Below are positions 46,499 through 54,104 of a DNA stretch of 64,000 bases, in pieces. The notes below the pieces were generated by a model. The model did not search any database. It was not told the origin of the DNA and was given only the letters and a program-made list of their open reading frames with translations. A program made the translations under genes and the position numbers. The stretch is taken from positions 3,782,001 to 3,846,000 of the forward strand of contig OZ271855.1 of the NCBI GenBank assembly GCA_965601955.1, written 5' to 3'. Each line of letters opens with the position of its first letter. Position 1 is the stretch's first letter. This DNA comes from RHLJ01 sp965601955. GTDB lineage: Bacteria; Bacteroidota; Rhodothermia; Balneolales; Balneolaceae.

Positions 46499-46529
46499 TT
46501 GTTCAAAGAGTCAGAAGTCTTTATCTTTG
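46499..46529 (+). promoter_or_regulatory. Promoter of tRNA-Arg
   Basis: A TTG at 46499-46501, a 20-nt spacer and tatctttg at 46522-46529 fit the Bacteroidota TTG/TAnnTTTG promoter. It ends 15 nt before the tRNA. Confidence 0.5.
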
Positions 46530-46544
46530 GAGTCTTTCCAAAAC

Positions 46545-46618
46545 GCACCCGTAGCTCAACTGGATAGAGTACCTGACTACGAATCAGGCGGTTACAAGTT
46601 CGAATCTTGTCGGGTGTA
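46545..46618 (+). tRNA. tRNA-Arg (anticodon ACG)
   Basis: The cloverleaf is complete: acceptor gcacccg/cgggtgt, D arm with agctcaactggatagagt, anticodon stem cctga/tcagg with loop ctacgaa (ACG), and T arm ttcgaat. CCA is not encoded. It is a typical integration target: the segment downstream of its 3' end appears foreign, and a degenerate copy of its 3' portion lies at 50825-50853. Confidence 0.97.
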
Positions 46619-46626
46619 CACATATC

Positions 46627-46666
46627 AAAACCCTGTTATAATTTAATTTATGGCAGGGTTTTTTAT
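46627..46666 (+). terminator. Rho-independent terminator after tRNA-Arg
   Basis: The stem aaaaccctg / cagggtttt with an AT-rich loop is followed by ttatt. It terminates the tRNA transcript. Confidence 0.75.
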
Positions 46667-46760
46667 TACCAATAAACCACTATTTTCACGATTGTTATAT
46701 AATTGTTATATAATTAACCTCCAGAGGAAGATTGTTAAATCTATATCTTCTATGTAAGCA

Positions 46761-47408
46761 TTAGCTTTCATCAATTTCAAATGATGAAACAACTGCATTA
46801 GCTTGAGCACTAAAAAAAACCTCTACACCTCCACCAGATTGTCCAAAATTTGGTGTAGCTGTACCAATTAGTGTTGGTTGATCGTTTGTAACAATTTGAT
46901 TGATGTATTTTGCAGGGTTAGAATTGGGTAGGGCATATCTTCCGACCGCTGAAAAACCTGATGGCACAAATTTCAAATCGTTAAAAGTACTAGCATAAGT
47001 TCCTGCAAGAAAGTTACCATTCGAATCAACTCTTCTATCTTTTCTGAAAGCACTAAATCTATAGAAGGATATCGCAGTTATATTTGTTGCCTCTTGTTCC
47101 TTGGATATGTGTAGAACCTGAGCTCGGTTTAACTTTAATTGTCTAAACGGATCACTTTGTATTCCATCAATTTTTAACATGAAATCAGAAAAAATGAGTT
47201 CCGGTTTAACAAGATGGGTGTAATCCTGGCTTCTTGGCATCTCCTTATTTACTAAATCACCATTCTTCAGAAATGGCTTTAAGTCAAAAATCAGTTCAGC
47301 GTTAAAAACGATAAACATCATTTGGTGATCAAGAATAATTTGATAGCCCATACCCGACTCAGGTAGCTGGAGCAATTTTTTAGCACTTTCATCACTAAGT
47401 CGAGCCAT
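46761..47408 (-). CDS. Unknown protein beside the SLATT gene
   Basis: 215 residues, no signal peptide or membrane helix. Not recognized. Visible features are an amphipathic N-terminus (KKLLQLPESGMGYQIILDHQ), many beta-type segments and a C-terminal LIGTATPNFGQSGGGVEVFF. It lies about 75 nt downstream of the SLATT gene on the same strand and may form a two-gene unit with it. No catalytic motif could be seen. Confidence 0.6.
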   Translation of the reverse strand: MARLSDESAKKLLQLPESGMGYQIILDHQMMFIVFNAELIFDLKPFLKNGDLVNKEMPRSQDYTHLVKPELIFSDFMLKIDGIQSDPFRQLKLNRAQVLHISKEQEATNITAISFYRFSAFRKDRRVDSNGNFLAGTYASTFNDLKFVPSGFSAVGRYALPNSNPAKYINQIVTNDQPTLIGTATPNFGQSGGGVEVFFSAQANAVVSSFEIDES

Positions 47409-47482
47409 TATTATTCCTCAATCTTCATTAGTTTCCTATATATTTCTTCAACAACTAAGATTCTGCTTGGTAGCACAATGAG

Positions 47483-48343
47483 CTAAAGATCAATTGTCGA
47501 ACTAACTTGGCTCTCTAAGTCAATGTTATACTCGTTATCCAAGTTCGACGACCCAGTTAATGTTACTAATAACTCATAGCTTCCTGATGTTAATCCAGGA
47601 ATTATAATGGTGGGTTTAATGGTCAAATTATCAAAATTTTTAACCTGCTTTCCATTTTTATTAAGGATGATTGTTCCTGAATTGTATTCAGAGGGATCAC
47701 TTAGGTTTACAATGATTTTTCGGTTAGGGGTGTCAAGCTGTAATTTTACTTGTTTTTGTTCCTGAATCAGTTTTTTGTATTCCTCGGATTTCGATTTTAG
47801 CAACGCATTTAACTCGGATTGACTGGTTTTAAATTCATTAATCCATGAATCTGTTTCAGTTTTAATTTCATTATCAACTCTATCCTTACATTCCAATATC
47901 AAATTTTTTAATGCAGCTTCGTCTCCGTTCGGTTCAGTACCATGAGACTGAAAATGATAATTAAGTTGAAACTCGCTATATAAACGTTCGATTTCTAGTT
48001 GAGTAGCAATGTACCTTAAATATCCGCTTGAAGCTCCTGTATACCTGTCCATAAGATTTATCCCCCCTGCTAATGCAAGTAATACATAACCCCAGGTAGC
48101 AAGTTTATCTACATGTAGAACTCCAAAAATGTACTCTTGAAAGGTTAGATTTTGAATGAATGGAATGATACCTGCAATTATGACAAGAAAGATTGCACCC
48201 CTTCTAGATAACTGTGAAGCAAACCGCTTTTTACGTGCATTGACCTGATACCATGCGATTTTTTCCTCTACGTAGTTACAGAAGTCATCATAGCTTTCAT
48301 TTAATTTTTTATTTGTCGGTGGATTATTTTTACCTGTACTCAT
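47483..48343 (-). CDS. SLATT/DUF4231-like two-helix membrane protein with C-terminal beta domain
   Basis: 286 residues. The SLATT-like region is about 20-140: an N-terminal YCNYVEEK-type helix, then ARKKRFASQLSRRG, two transmembrane helices near 52-66 and 84-102, and the family pattern YLRYIATQLEIERLYSEFQL. A coiled coil follows (about 150-200), then a C-terminal beta domain (about 205-280) with carboxypeptidase-regulatory-like features (GSYELLVTLTGSSN). SLATT proteins are predicted pore-forming effectors in bacterial conflict systems. No SMODS cyclase gene is near. The effector role is inferred. Confidence 0.6.
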   Translation of the reverse strand: MSTGKNNPPTNKKLNESYDDFCNYVEEKIAWYQVNARKKRFASQLSRRGAIFLVIIAGIIPFIQNLTFQEYIFGVLHVDKLATWGYVLLALAGGINLMDRYTGASSGYLRYIATQLEIERLYSEFQLNYHFQSHGTEPNGDEAALKNLILECKDRVDNEIKTETDSWINEFKTSQSELNALLKSKSEEYKKLIQEQKQVKLQLDTPNRKIIVNLSDPSEYNSGTIILNKNGKQVKNFDNLTIKPTIIIPGLTSGSYELLVTLTGSSNLDNEYNIDLESQVSSTIDL

Positions 48344-48352
48344 AATTAGTTC

Positions 48353-49132
48353 CTAGTTCCAAATTAATGCGACGAATTCTGGATGATCAATAAATGGATT
48401 TCTATTTTTTTGATATTCGTAATAAATTAGGTCGTTACGTCTTATTTCTTCTGAGCTTACGGGATCTAAAATATGCCATTGAAGTAGCACACTTAATAAA
48501 CCGTGGTATGGATCCTTACTCCCTTTTTCTAGTAAGCGATTAATTAATTCCAAATCTGGCTCATCTCCTACACCTTCATAACGAGTAGCCATGTAAAATA
48601 AAATCCTTGCCACATCTCCTTTTACTTCATCCCTTGGTTCCCACGCCCAATTAGAACTACAAGTTCGAGATTCGCTTATACCGGTATAATTCCCTTTGGT
48701 GTCCTCATAAGGAGTATCGCATAGTTGAAACAATCGATTGTTACGTGCTGAATTTGTAGAAACATCAGCCGCTCTGAGATGATGTAAATCTGTTCCAGCA
48801 CCTTTTGTTGTTCCAAAATCGCCTTTAGACTTTGCCCAAACATGTTCTCGATTCCATCCGCGACCCGAATCATACTGTCTTCTTGCATTCATAGAATAGC
48901 CTGAATATATCCCAATCACATGGTTAGGATTACATGGATCCTGATCAAGAATCTCCAAAATTGAATATGAAGCTCGATAACTAAACTCCGTATGATCCTT
49001 TATGATTTCATTAAGTACTTCTTTGAGTTCAACCCCAGATTTTCCCATAGCGTCGCTATAGTAGTTTTCTGGAATTTGAGCAAAAACAGTAAGTGGCAAA
49101 AAAAAAGCAGCCAGAATAAAATTTCGAAGCAT
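48353..49132 (-). CDS. Secreted endonuclease I family DNase
   Basis: 259 residues. Signal peptide 1-18. The endonuclease I (PF04231-type) core has the catalytic region GRGWNREHVWAKSKGDFG and TDLHHLRAAD, plus NRLFQLCD with an Asn metal ligand. It is exported to the periplasm or medium and should degrade nucleic acids. It lies 9 nt upstream of the SLATT gene on the same strand and so may be cotranscribed. The nuclease could protect against or scavenge extracellular DNA. Confidence 0.88.
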   Translation of the reverse strand: MLRNFILAAFFLPLTVFAQIPENYYSDAMGKSGVELKEVLNEIIKDHTEFSYRASYSILEILDQDPCNPNHVIGIYSGYSMNARRQYDSGRGWNREHVWAKSKGDFGTTKGAGTDLHHLRAADVSTNSARNNRLFQLCDTPYEDTKGNYTGISESRTCSSNWAWEPRDEVKGDVARILFYMATRYEGVGDEPDLELINRLLEKGSKDPYHGLLSVLLQWHILDPVSSEEIRRNDLIYYEYQKNRNPFIDHPEFVALIWN

Positions 49133-49196
49133 TTTTTATTTTTGTAAGCTAAATATTGATATATATTTAATAATATTAAATAAAAATTTAAAGCTT

Positions 49197-50312
49197 TTAA
49201 ATCTTAAACCCTGCTACAATATTGATGCTAAGCCTTTGAAGCATACTATTACTCGTTTCTTCCCCGAAAATATCTTGGAAGATAAAATTTATGCCACCGA
49301 CAATTTTTGAAGTAGCATCTTTATCAGTAATATAGATTCCAGCACCAGCATTACTGATATACTTATTATCCTCTATAGATTTCCCTCTATAGTGTCCAGC
49401 AAACAAGATCCGCTCATCAAGACTTTTAGGTAAAATTGCGGCGTCCATATTAAAATTAAATACTTCACGAGAATTAATATATAATTCCTGTAGGATTCCT
49501 TTCAGTGAACTCGTACTTGTAATTGTCTGAGTAGCTGTGTTTTCAAGAACATTGGTCACAGTGAATTCACTCTGATTCAATTCGTTTGCATTGTCTCCTA
49601 CTTCATAGGAAGCGCTCGCTCCAAAGAAAAAATTATGCCAACTATCATCGCTCGTCTTTATATATCCTACTCGGTTATATGCGATCTCTAACGAATATCC
49701 CAAGGTCTTCTCATTGAGGGCTCCCATTGCAAAATTGGAAGTATCTATTAATGAGACTGATTCCGCATTTATCCCTCCAGAAAAAACAAAATAATCGAAG
49801 TTGGAGATACTTCTTTCATTTTTTCCATAAGCTGTATATGAAAATTTGATTTCTCCGGTTGGGTCAAGTTCACCATCATCGAACAAATTACTTACCCCTG
49901 TATTTGCAATTGCGTTAAGCGTTATTCCAAACTTATCTGGAAACTTTCTTTTATGATGTACTCTGTAGACTCGTGTGCCGCCGGCACTATACGTATTCCC
50001 TTGTTCGGTTGTCACTGTTTGTCCTGGCTGAAGTACAATCGATTCCCATTTGTCAGGTAGCAACAATACATTGTATTTATCTAAATTTTCATTTTCCATG
50101 ATTGTGAAATGGTCGAAGTAAGTAGTTTGTTCTTCGACATGAAATGATTTGAAAAAATCAAACTTTATTGACTGCTGCCCTGAATTAACAATAAGGGAAT
50201 TATTATTCACCTTAAATGCGCTTTGTCCCTCAGAATCCTCAAACATACTATTCTGTGCTAAAACAGGAGTATATAAAGCCCCTAATAAAAAATACACTAA
50301 CCACTTCTTCAT
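49197..50312 (-). CDS. Putative outer-membrane beta-barrel protein, unknown
   Basis: 371 residues with a signal peptide (about 1-20). The mature protein is dominated by alternating-hydrophobicity strands and aromatic girdle-like residues (for example EIKFSYTAYGKNERSISNFD, FFFGASASYEVGDN), and the last residue is Ile preceded by basic residues (GFKI), which points to a porin-like barrel. No family is recognized. The upstream gene starts 3 nt after its start region, so the two form an operon. Confidence 0.65.
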   Translation of the reverse strand: MKKWLVYFLLGALYTPVLAQNSMFEDSEGQSAFKVNNNSLIVNSGQQSIKFDFFKSFHVEEQTTYFDHFTIMENENLDKYNVLLLPDKWESIVLQPGQTVTTEQGNTYSAGGTRVYRVHHKRKFPDKFGITLNAIANTGVSNLFDDGELDPTGEIKFSYTAYGKNERSISNFDYFVFSGGINAESVSLIDTSNFAMGALNEKTLGYSLEIAYNRVGYIKTSDDSWHNFFFGASASYEVGDNANELNQSEFTVTNVLENTATQTITSTSSLKGILQELYINSREVFNFNMDAAILPKSLDERILFAGHYRGKSIEDNKYISNAGAGIYITDKDATSKIVGGINFIFQDIFGEETSNSMLQRLSINIVAGFKI

Positions 50313-50314
50313 AA

Positions 50315-50626
50315 TTACTCCGCACTACAATTACCATTAACAATTGCTCCATTCGGTACGCTTTGATTAGTATAACCCGAGTCTTTCTCAACCTGCTTGT
50401 TTACTCGAGTATTATCAATTGTAAAATCAAATTTTACCCTACCGATTGCTGATATCGTAATACGATAATCGAGCTTATCAGCTACATTTATGTTATTAAT
50501 TGTACCTTCCCATTTAGTGCTGGATACTGCTCTCATACTCACAACATTGATGTACTCAAGTACACAGGAAACATTATGTAACTCTGCTTTTCCTTCTACC
50601 GTAACTTTATAAGATTGCTGTGCCAT
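50315..50626 (-). CDS. Small hypothetical protein upstream of the barrel gene
   Basis: 103 residues from the ATG at 50626. A longer frame starts at 50728, but it runs through the inverted repeat at 50673. The protein has beta-type segments (QQSYKVTVEGKAELHNVSCV) and two cysteines, and no signal peptide. It overlaps no gene but ends 2 nt before the barrel gene start. The function is unknown. Its promoter probably lies in the IR-bounded segment. Confidence 0.55.
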   Translation of the reverse strand: MAQQSYKVTVEGKAELHNVSCVLEYINVVSMRAVSSTKWEGTINNINVADKLDYRITISAIGRVKFDFTIDNTRVNKQVEKDSGYTNQSVPNGAIVNGNCSAE

Positions 50627-50748
50627 TACTCTATTTTTAATTTTTTGGGTACAGCTCTCCCCCATTTTTCTTGTTAGACCGTTCCCAAAACAATTCCTTA
50701 CAAAAAAAGATTTTTTTAATTTTCCCACACTGCATAATCATGTATTTG

Positions 50749-50779
50749 TTATTACTCATTTAACAACAATGAGTAATAA
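50749..50779. terminator. 12-bp hairpin inside the inverted repeat segment
   Basis: ttattactcatt and aatgagtaataa are exact reverse complements separated by a 7-nt loop, with atttttg to the right. It could act as a terminator on the plus strand. Confidence 0.45.
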
Positions 50780-50824
50780 ATTTTTGCTTCGCTAATAGTT
50801 AAGTTTGCTCAAATTATGATCATA

Positions 50825-50853
50825 CGTTTACAAGCTCGAATCTTATCATGTAT
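50825..50853 (+). repeat. Degenerate copy of the tRNA-Arg 3' end (attR-like)
   Basis: It matches tRNA positions 46589-46617 at 23 of 29 bases, including ttacaag and tcgaatctt, in the same orientation. It is the expected trace of site-specific integration at the tRNA. The conservation is imperfect, so it is an old or chance match. Confidence 0.45.
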
Positions 50854-51059
50854 CCGATTATGATACTATTACTATAAAAACTACCCTTTCTACCAATATT
50901 TAAGATTAATCTCTATATGCCTTACGGCTTCCACTCTGTTTTTTTTAAATAATTTGTAAGGAATTGTTTTGGGAACGGTCTAACTCTCCAATAGGGGTTT
51001 TATTTACGCTTCTTTAGCTCCTGCCTAAACACGTGTTGTCCGATTTTATCTATTCATTC

Positions 51060-51329
51060 ATGGAAGTGATTTGCCTTGAGACTGAAGCCTTCTATAAGCT
51101 GATCGATGAAGTGATTGATCGGTTGGAAGCCAGAAAGCCCAATACGCCCAATAAATGGATTGGGACGATGGAGGCTATGGAGATGCTCAAAGTTACGTCA
51201 AAAACCACGCTGCAAAAATATCGAGATCAAGGCGATATCCGTTTTACCCAACCTAGCAGAAAGATCATTCTCTACGACAGGGACTCCATTAAAGAATTTC
51301 TTGAGCGCAACTCCAAAGACACATATTGA
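51060..51329 (+). CDS. MerR-like helix-turn-helix protein (excisionase-type)
   Basis: 89 residues from the ATG at 51060; the in-frame TTG at 51033 adds 9 residues. The C-terminal winged-helix motif has MEAMEMLKVTSKTTLQKYRD, then QPSRKIILYDRDSIKEFLE. Such small proteins precede mobilization genes in Bacteroidota elements and may act as excisionase or regulator. A perfect 10-bp palindrome aacacgtgtt (51028-51037) lies just upstream. Confidence 0.72.
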   Translation: MEVICLETEAFYKLIDEVIDRLEARKPNTPNKWIGTMEAMEMLKVTSKTTLQKYRDQGDIRFTQPSRKIILYDRDSIKEFLERNSKDTY

Positions 51330-51335
51330 TCAGAC

Positions 51336-51632
51336 ATGGATATTAAAGAACAAGAAATTACCGAACCCAGCGCAGATTATACCAGGAATTTTAACCGGGG
51401 CTATGATCTGCAACGCCTGTCTCCCCCTCTGCTCAAAGTGATCAATGAGATTGATCTTGCACCCGAAATAAAAGAGGCGATCAATGCCGGGGCAAAAGAA
51501 TACCGTGAAGGTGAAATGGACATGACCAGGTCAACGGTCTCACCCGATATCTGGAAAGAAATAAAGAAGTCGATAGATGATCCGGGCATAGACACGGATA
51601 AAGATAAAGACCACGATAAAGACAGAGGATAG
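51336..51632 (+). CDS. Small hypothetical protein of the mobilization module
   Basis: 98 residues. It has an acidic/basic low-complexity C-terminus (DTDKDKDHDKDRG) and a helical centre (LSPPLLKVINEIDLAPEIKE). No family is recognized. It lies 6 nt after the HTH gene, and a short AGAGG near its stop may serve the next gene. Genes of similar size sit between a HTH gene and the coupling protein in other mobilizable islands. Confidence 0.55.
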   Translation: MDIKEQEITEPSADYTRNFNRGYDLQRLSPPLLKVINEIDLAPEIKEAINAGAKEYREGEMDMTRSTVSPDIWKEIKKSIDDPGIDTDKDKDHDKDRG

Positions 51633-51654
51633 CATTCAACTTGATGATCCCATA

Positions 51655-53109
51655 TTGACCTTTAAAAACGACGGTGATGTCCTTGCTGATCAATGGACAT
51701 TGCGTAATGCAGTGGAAGGCTTGCAAATCTTCGGCGGTATTGGATCGGGTAAAACGTCTGGGTCTGGCGCAACGGTTGCACAAAAATATCTCAAGCTTGG
51801 CTTTGGCGGTTTGGTGCTCACTGTAAAGACAGATGAAAAAAATCTCTGGGTGGATTATTGCACACAAACGGGCAGGCTTGATGACCTGTGCATTATTGAA
51901 CCGGGTGGAGAGTATAGGTTCGATTTTCTGGATTATGAATACAACCGAAAAGGGGAAGGTGCAGGACTAACGGACAATATTGTCAACGTGCTTAAAACGG
52001 TGATCAATGCATCCGACATGGACGGATCGGGACGAACAAATGAAGCCTTTTGGGAAGATGCGATGGATATGCTCTTGTTCAATACTGTTGATCTTTGCGC
52101 TCTTGCTCATCAGAAGCTGAACATTGATAGTCTTTATGAGATCGTTCATTCCTTACCCAAAACCTCTTCCCTTGTTGAGTTTCCCAAAGAGGATGCACGT
52201 ACAGCTTTTGCTCAATATCTGTATGAAGCACAAATGGCCATTGGAGTACGTGTAGAACAGCGCCGGAAAAACGCACTGAAAAAAGATCCTTATTCCACTT
52301 ATAAAATAGATGCTGATCCTGAAGTTATCCTTTATAAAAAAGTAGAGCAGTATTTCCTACATGACTTTCCAGGATTGAGTGACCGCACACGTTCAGTGAT
52401 TGAACATTCTTTTTTGGGACTATTGTTCAGGTTAACCCGTGAACCGGTGAAGTCATTGCTTTGTTCGGCCTCTTCTACCCTCTCGCCGGACGATAGTTTG
52501 AAGGGTAAAATTATCCTGATCAATTTGCCCGTCAAACTCTATGACAAGGTGGGCCGGGATGCTCAAATCCTGTTCAAATATATTTGGCAACGGGCGATGG
52601 AACGGCGCTTGCCCATGAAGGATATGAAACCGGTTTTTCTCTGGGCGGATGAAGCACAAAATTTTATACATGAGCATGATACTGATTACCAGGCCACAGC
52701 GCGCAGCTCCAGAGTGTGTACGGTTTATCTCACTCAAAACCTACCCAACTACTTTTCTCATATGGGGGGACGACACAGCGAACACCGCGTGAAAAGTTTC
52801 ATGGGAACAATGGGGACTAAAATCTTTCATGCCAATGCAGATATGGACACCAATACATACGCGGCTGAACTCATCGGTAAACAAGTGCAATGGCAAGCAT
52901 CAGAGAACATGCAAATTGCAGGTAATATGAGCATGTCAGAAGGTCGAAATGAGACACGAGATTTTATCATCCAGCCTGAACAATTCACGATGATGCGCAC
53001 AGGTGGAAGAGTTCATGACCAGATTGTTGATGCACGCATTCATCGGCAAGGCACACCCTGGTTTTCAACGGGCCGGGCTGACAGAAAAATTTCATTCAAA
53101 CAATCATAA
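51655..53109 (+). CDS. VirD4/TraD-like coupling protein (TraG/TraM-recognition ATPase)
   Basis: About 484 residues from the TTG at 51655; the frame is open upstream to 51592 without an ATG, and an ATT at 51634, 5 nt after AGAGG, would add 7 residues. Walker A is IFGGIGSGKTSGSG (near residue 27), Walker B is PVFLWADEAQNF (near 326), followed by TYLTQNLPNYFS-like sensor residues (VCTVYLTQNLPNYF). The TraM-recognition domain is present. No membrane anchor is evident. It would feed a relaxase-DNA complex to a mating pore supplied by another element. Confidence 0.86.
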   Translation: MTFKNDGDVLADQWTLRNAVEGLQIFGGIGSGKTSGSGATVAQKYLKLGFGGLVLTVKTDEKNLWVDYCTQTGRLDDLCIIEPGGEYRFDFLDYEYNRKGEGAGLTDNIVNVLKTVINASDMDGSGRTNEAFWEDAMDMLLFNTVDLCALAHQKLNIDSLYEIVHSLPKTSSLVEFPKEDARTAFAQYLYEAQMAIGVRVEQRRKNALKKDPYSTYKIDADPEVILYKKVEQYFLHDFPGLSDRTRSVIEHSFLGLLFRLTREPVKSLLCSASSTLSPDDSLKGKIILINLPVKLYDKVGRDAQILFKYIWQRAMERRLPMKDMKPVFLWADEAQNFIHEHDTDYQATARSSRVCTVYLTQNLPNYFSHMGGRHSEHRVKSFMGTMGTKIFHANADMDTNTYAAELIGKQVQWQASENMQIAGNMSMSEGRNETRDFIIQPEQFTMMRTGGRVHDQIVDARIHRQGTPWFSTGRADRKISFKQS

Positions 53110-53124
53110 TTAAACGTTCAAAAA

Positions 53125-53904
53125 ATGGGTTACGTCACACAACAAAAGAGTTACTTTCGTGCTGTTTATGGGCGCGGCACTTTTAAATATTTTCTGACAC
53201 TGTGCTTTCTAGCTATTTGCTCACCCTTCAGAATTATCCTGGAAGTCTTTATCAGACGACATATGGGCGAACGCTATTTTAGCGGTTGGTACTGCCTGGT
53301 TTGGTCAATCATTTTTGTCGGTCTTGGTGGGTATAGCCTGAGTGAACGCGCTCAATATGTTGTGCCAGACTACCTCTATAACAGCCTTGTCTCAATCGGC
53401 ATTTTTGGCGTTTTATTTTTTGGCTTTTCCATCTGGCGTTGGATCGAATCCTATCATAATCCGTCAACGGTTAGCTTTGATAAGTTCTCAAAATCGAGCG
53501 GTGATCCCATTGGTGTTTTTAATAAAATGCTAGATAAAGGCACCAGTCCTCGAGTCATAGAAATCTGGTTAGAGCCTCTCCTGTTTTTTGTGATTGGTGG
53601 TGTATTCTGTCTCGTGCCAGGCACCTTTATTCTCGGTGCTTTTCTGGTCTTTTGCTCGATGATGTATTCACTCTTTTACAGAGCCAACTATAGCCTGTCT
53701 CGCGATTATATACTGGACATCATTGATGATAAATTATCCGCCACTTTACTTAAAGACTATGTCAAGAAAGGATTATCCAGTGGTCAAGACAGAGGCTTTC
53801 AAATGCGTGCGCCGGTGTCGAGTGATGAGAAGTATAATAGCTATTTGAGCAACCTGATTTTGAAGGCTGATCCGACGGGTGAACCAACATCAATCGCCGA
53901 ATAA
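53125..53904 (+). CDS. Integral membrane protein of the mobilization module
   Basis: 259 residues with four hydrophobic helices (about 23-43, 56-72, 88-106 and 150-184, the last perhaps a pair), then a charged C-terminal tail. The N-terminus has YFRAVYGRGTFKYFLTLCFL. It starts 15 nt after the coupling-protein stop. Its position suggests a membrane partner of the coupling protein, which itself lacks an N-terminal anchor. This assignment rests on context. Confidence 0.6.
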   Translation: MGYVTQQKSYFRAVYGRGTFKYFLTLCFLAICSPFRIILEVFIRRHMGERYFSGWYCLVWSIIFVGLGGYSLSERAQYVVPDYLYNSLVSIGIFGVLFFGFSIWRWIESYHNPSTVSFDKFSKSSGDPIGVFNKMLDKGTSPRVIEIWLEPLLFFVIGGVFCLVPGTFILGAFLVFCSMMYSLFYRANYSLSRDYILDIIDDKLSATLLKDYVKKGLSSGQDRGFQMRAPVSSDEKYNSYLSNLILKADPTGEPTSIAE

Positions 53905-54104
53905 AAACGCAGTGCGTTAATCCTTAAAAAATGAACCAAAGCTGTGCTTAGGGAAGATGTCTGATAAAAGCGCGCACTGCACGAATGGAGCACCGCCGAG
54001 GCAAATATTTCACTGCCATTGAGTGCTTTCACCCCAAATATGATGTGCGTTTCAACCTCAAAATTCACACGAAATAATCATGCGCCACACAACAAGGTAA
54101 TGAC
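53905..54104. other. Gap before the relaxase gene, candidate oriT
   Basis: 200 bases between the membrane protein and the MobF gene. It contains an 8-bp inverted pair gcagtgcg (near 53911) / cgcactgc (near 53973) and several shorter ones. A 30-codon frame (53985-54077) is open but has no support. MobF relaxases often nick at an oriT beside their gene, so this is the most likely place; no nic sequence is recognized. Confidence 0.4.

Larger units (their letters stand above)
46619..50860. mobile_element. Putative old island integrated at tRNA-Arg (no integrase)
   Basis: The segment begins at the tRNA 3' end and is bounded on the right by a 29-nt copy of the tRNA 3' end (23 of 29 positions identical). 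All five genes are on the minus strand, have low GC and no obvious host counterparts. No recombinase gene lies inside, so it would be a degenerate or non-autonomous island. The right boundary is an inference. Confidence 0.5.
50673..50984. repeat. Perfect 32-bp inverted repeat enclosing 248 bp
   Basis: The left arm 50673-50704 starts gttagaccgttcccaaaa and the right arm 50953-50984 is its exact reverse complement. The arms lie between the minus-strand gene at 50315 and the plus-strand gene at 51060. The enclosed DNA contains a 12-bp hairpin and the tRNA-like sequence, but no gene. No obvious target-site duplication flanks it. It could be an invertible segment or a miniature element. Confidence 0.75.

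Noticed and set aside
53985..54077. 30-codon frame in the gap before the relaxase gene
   Set aside because: No Shine-Dalgarno site or homology is visible; the region is more likely the transfer origin.
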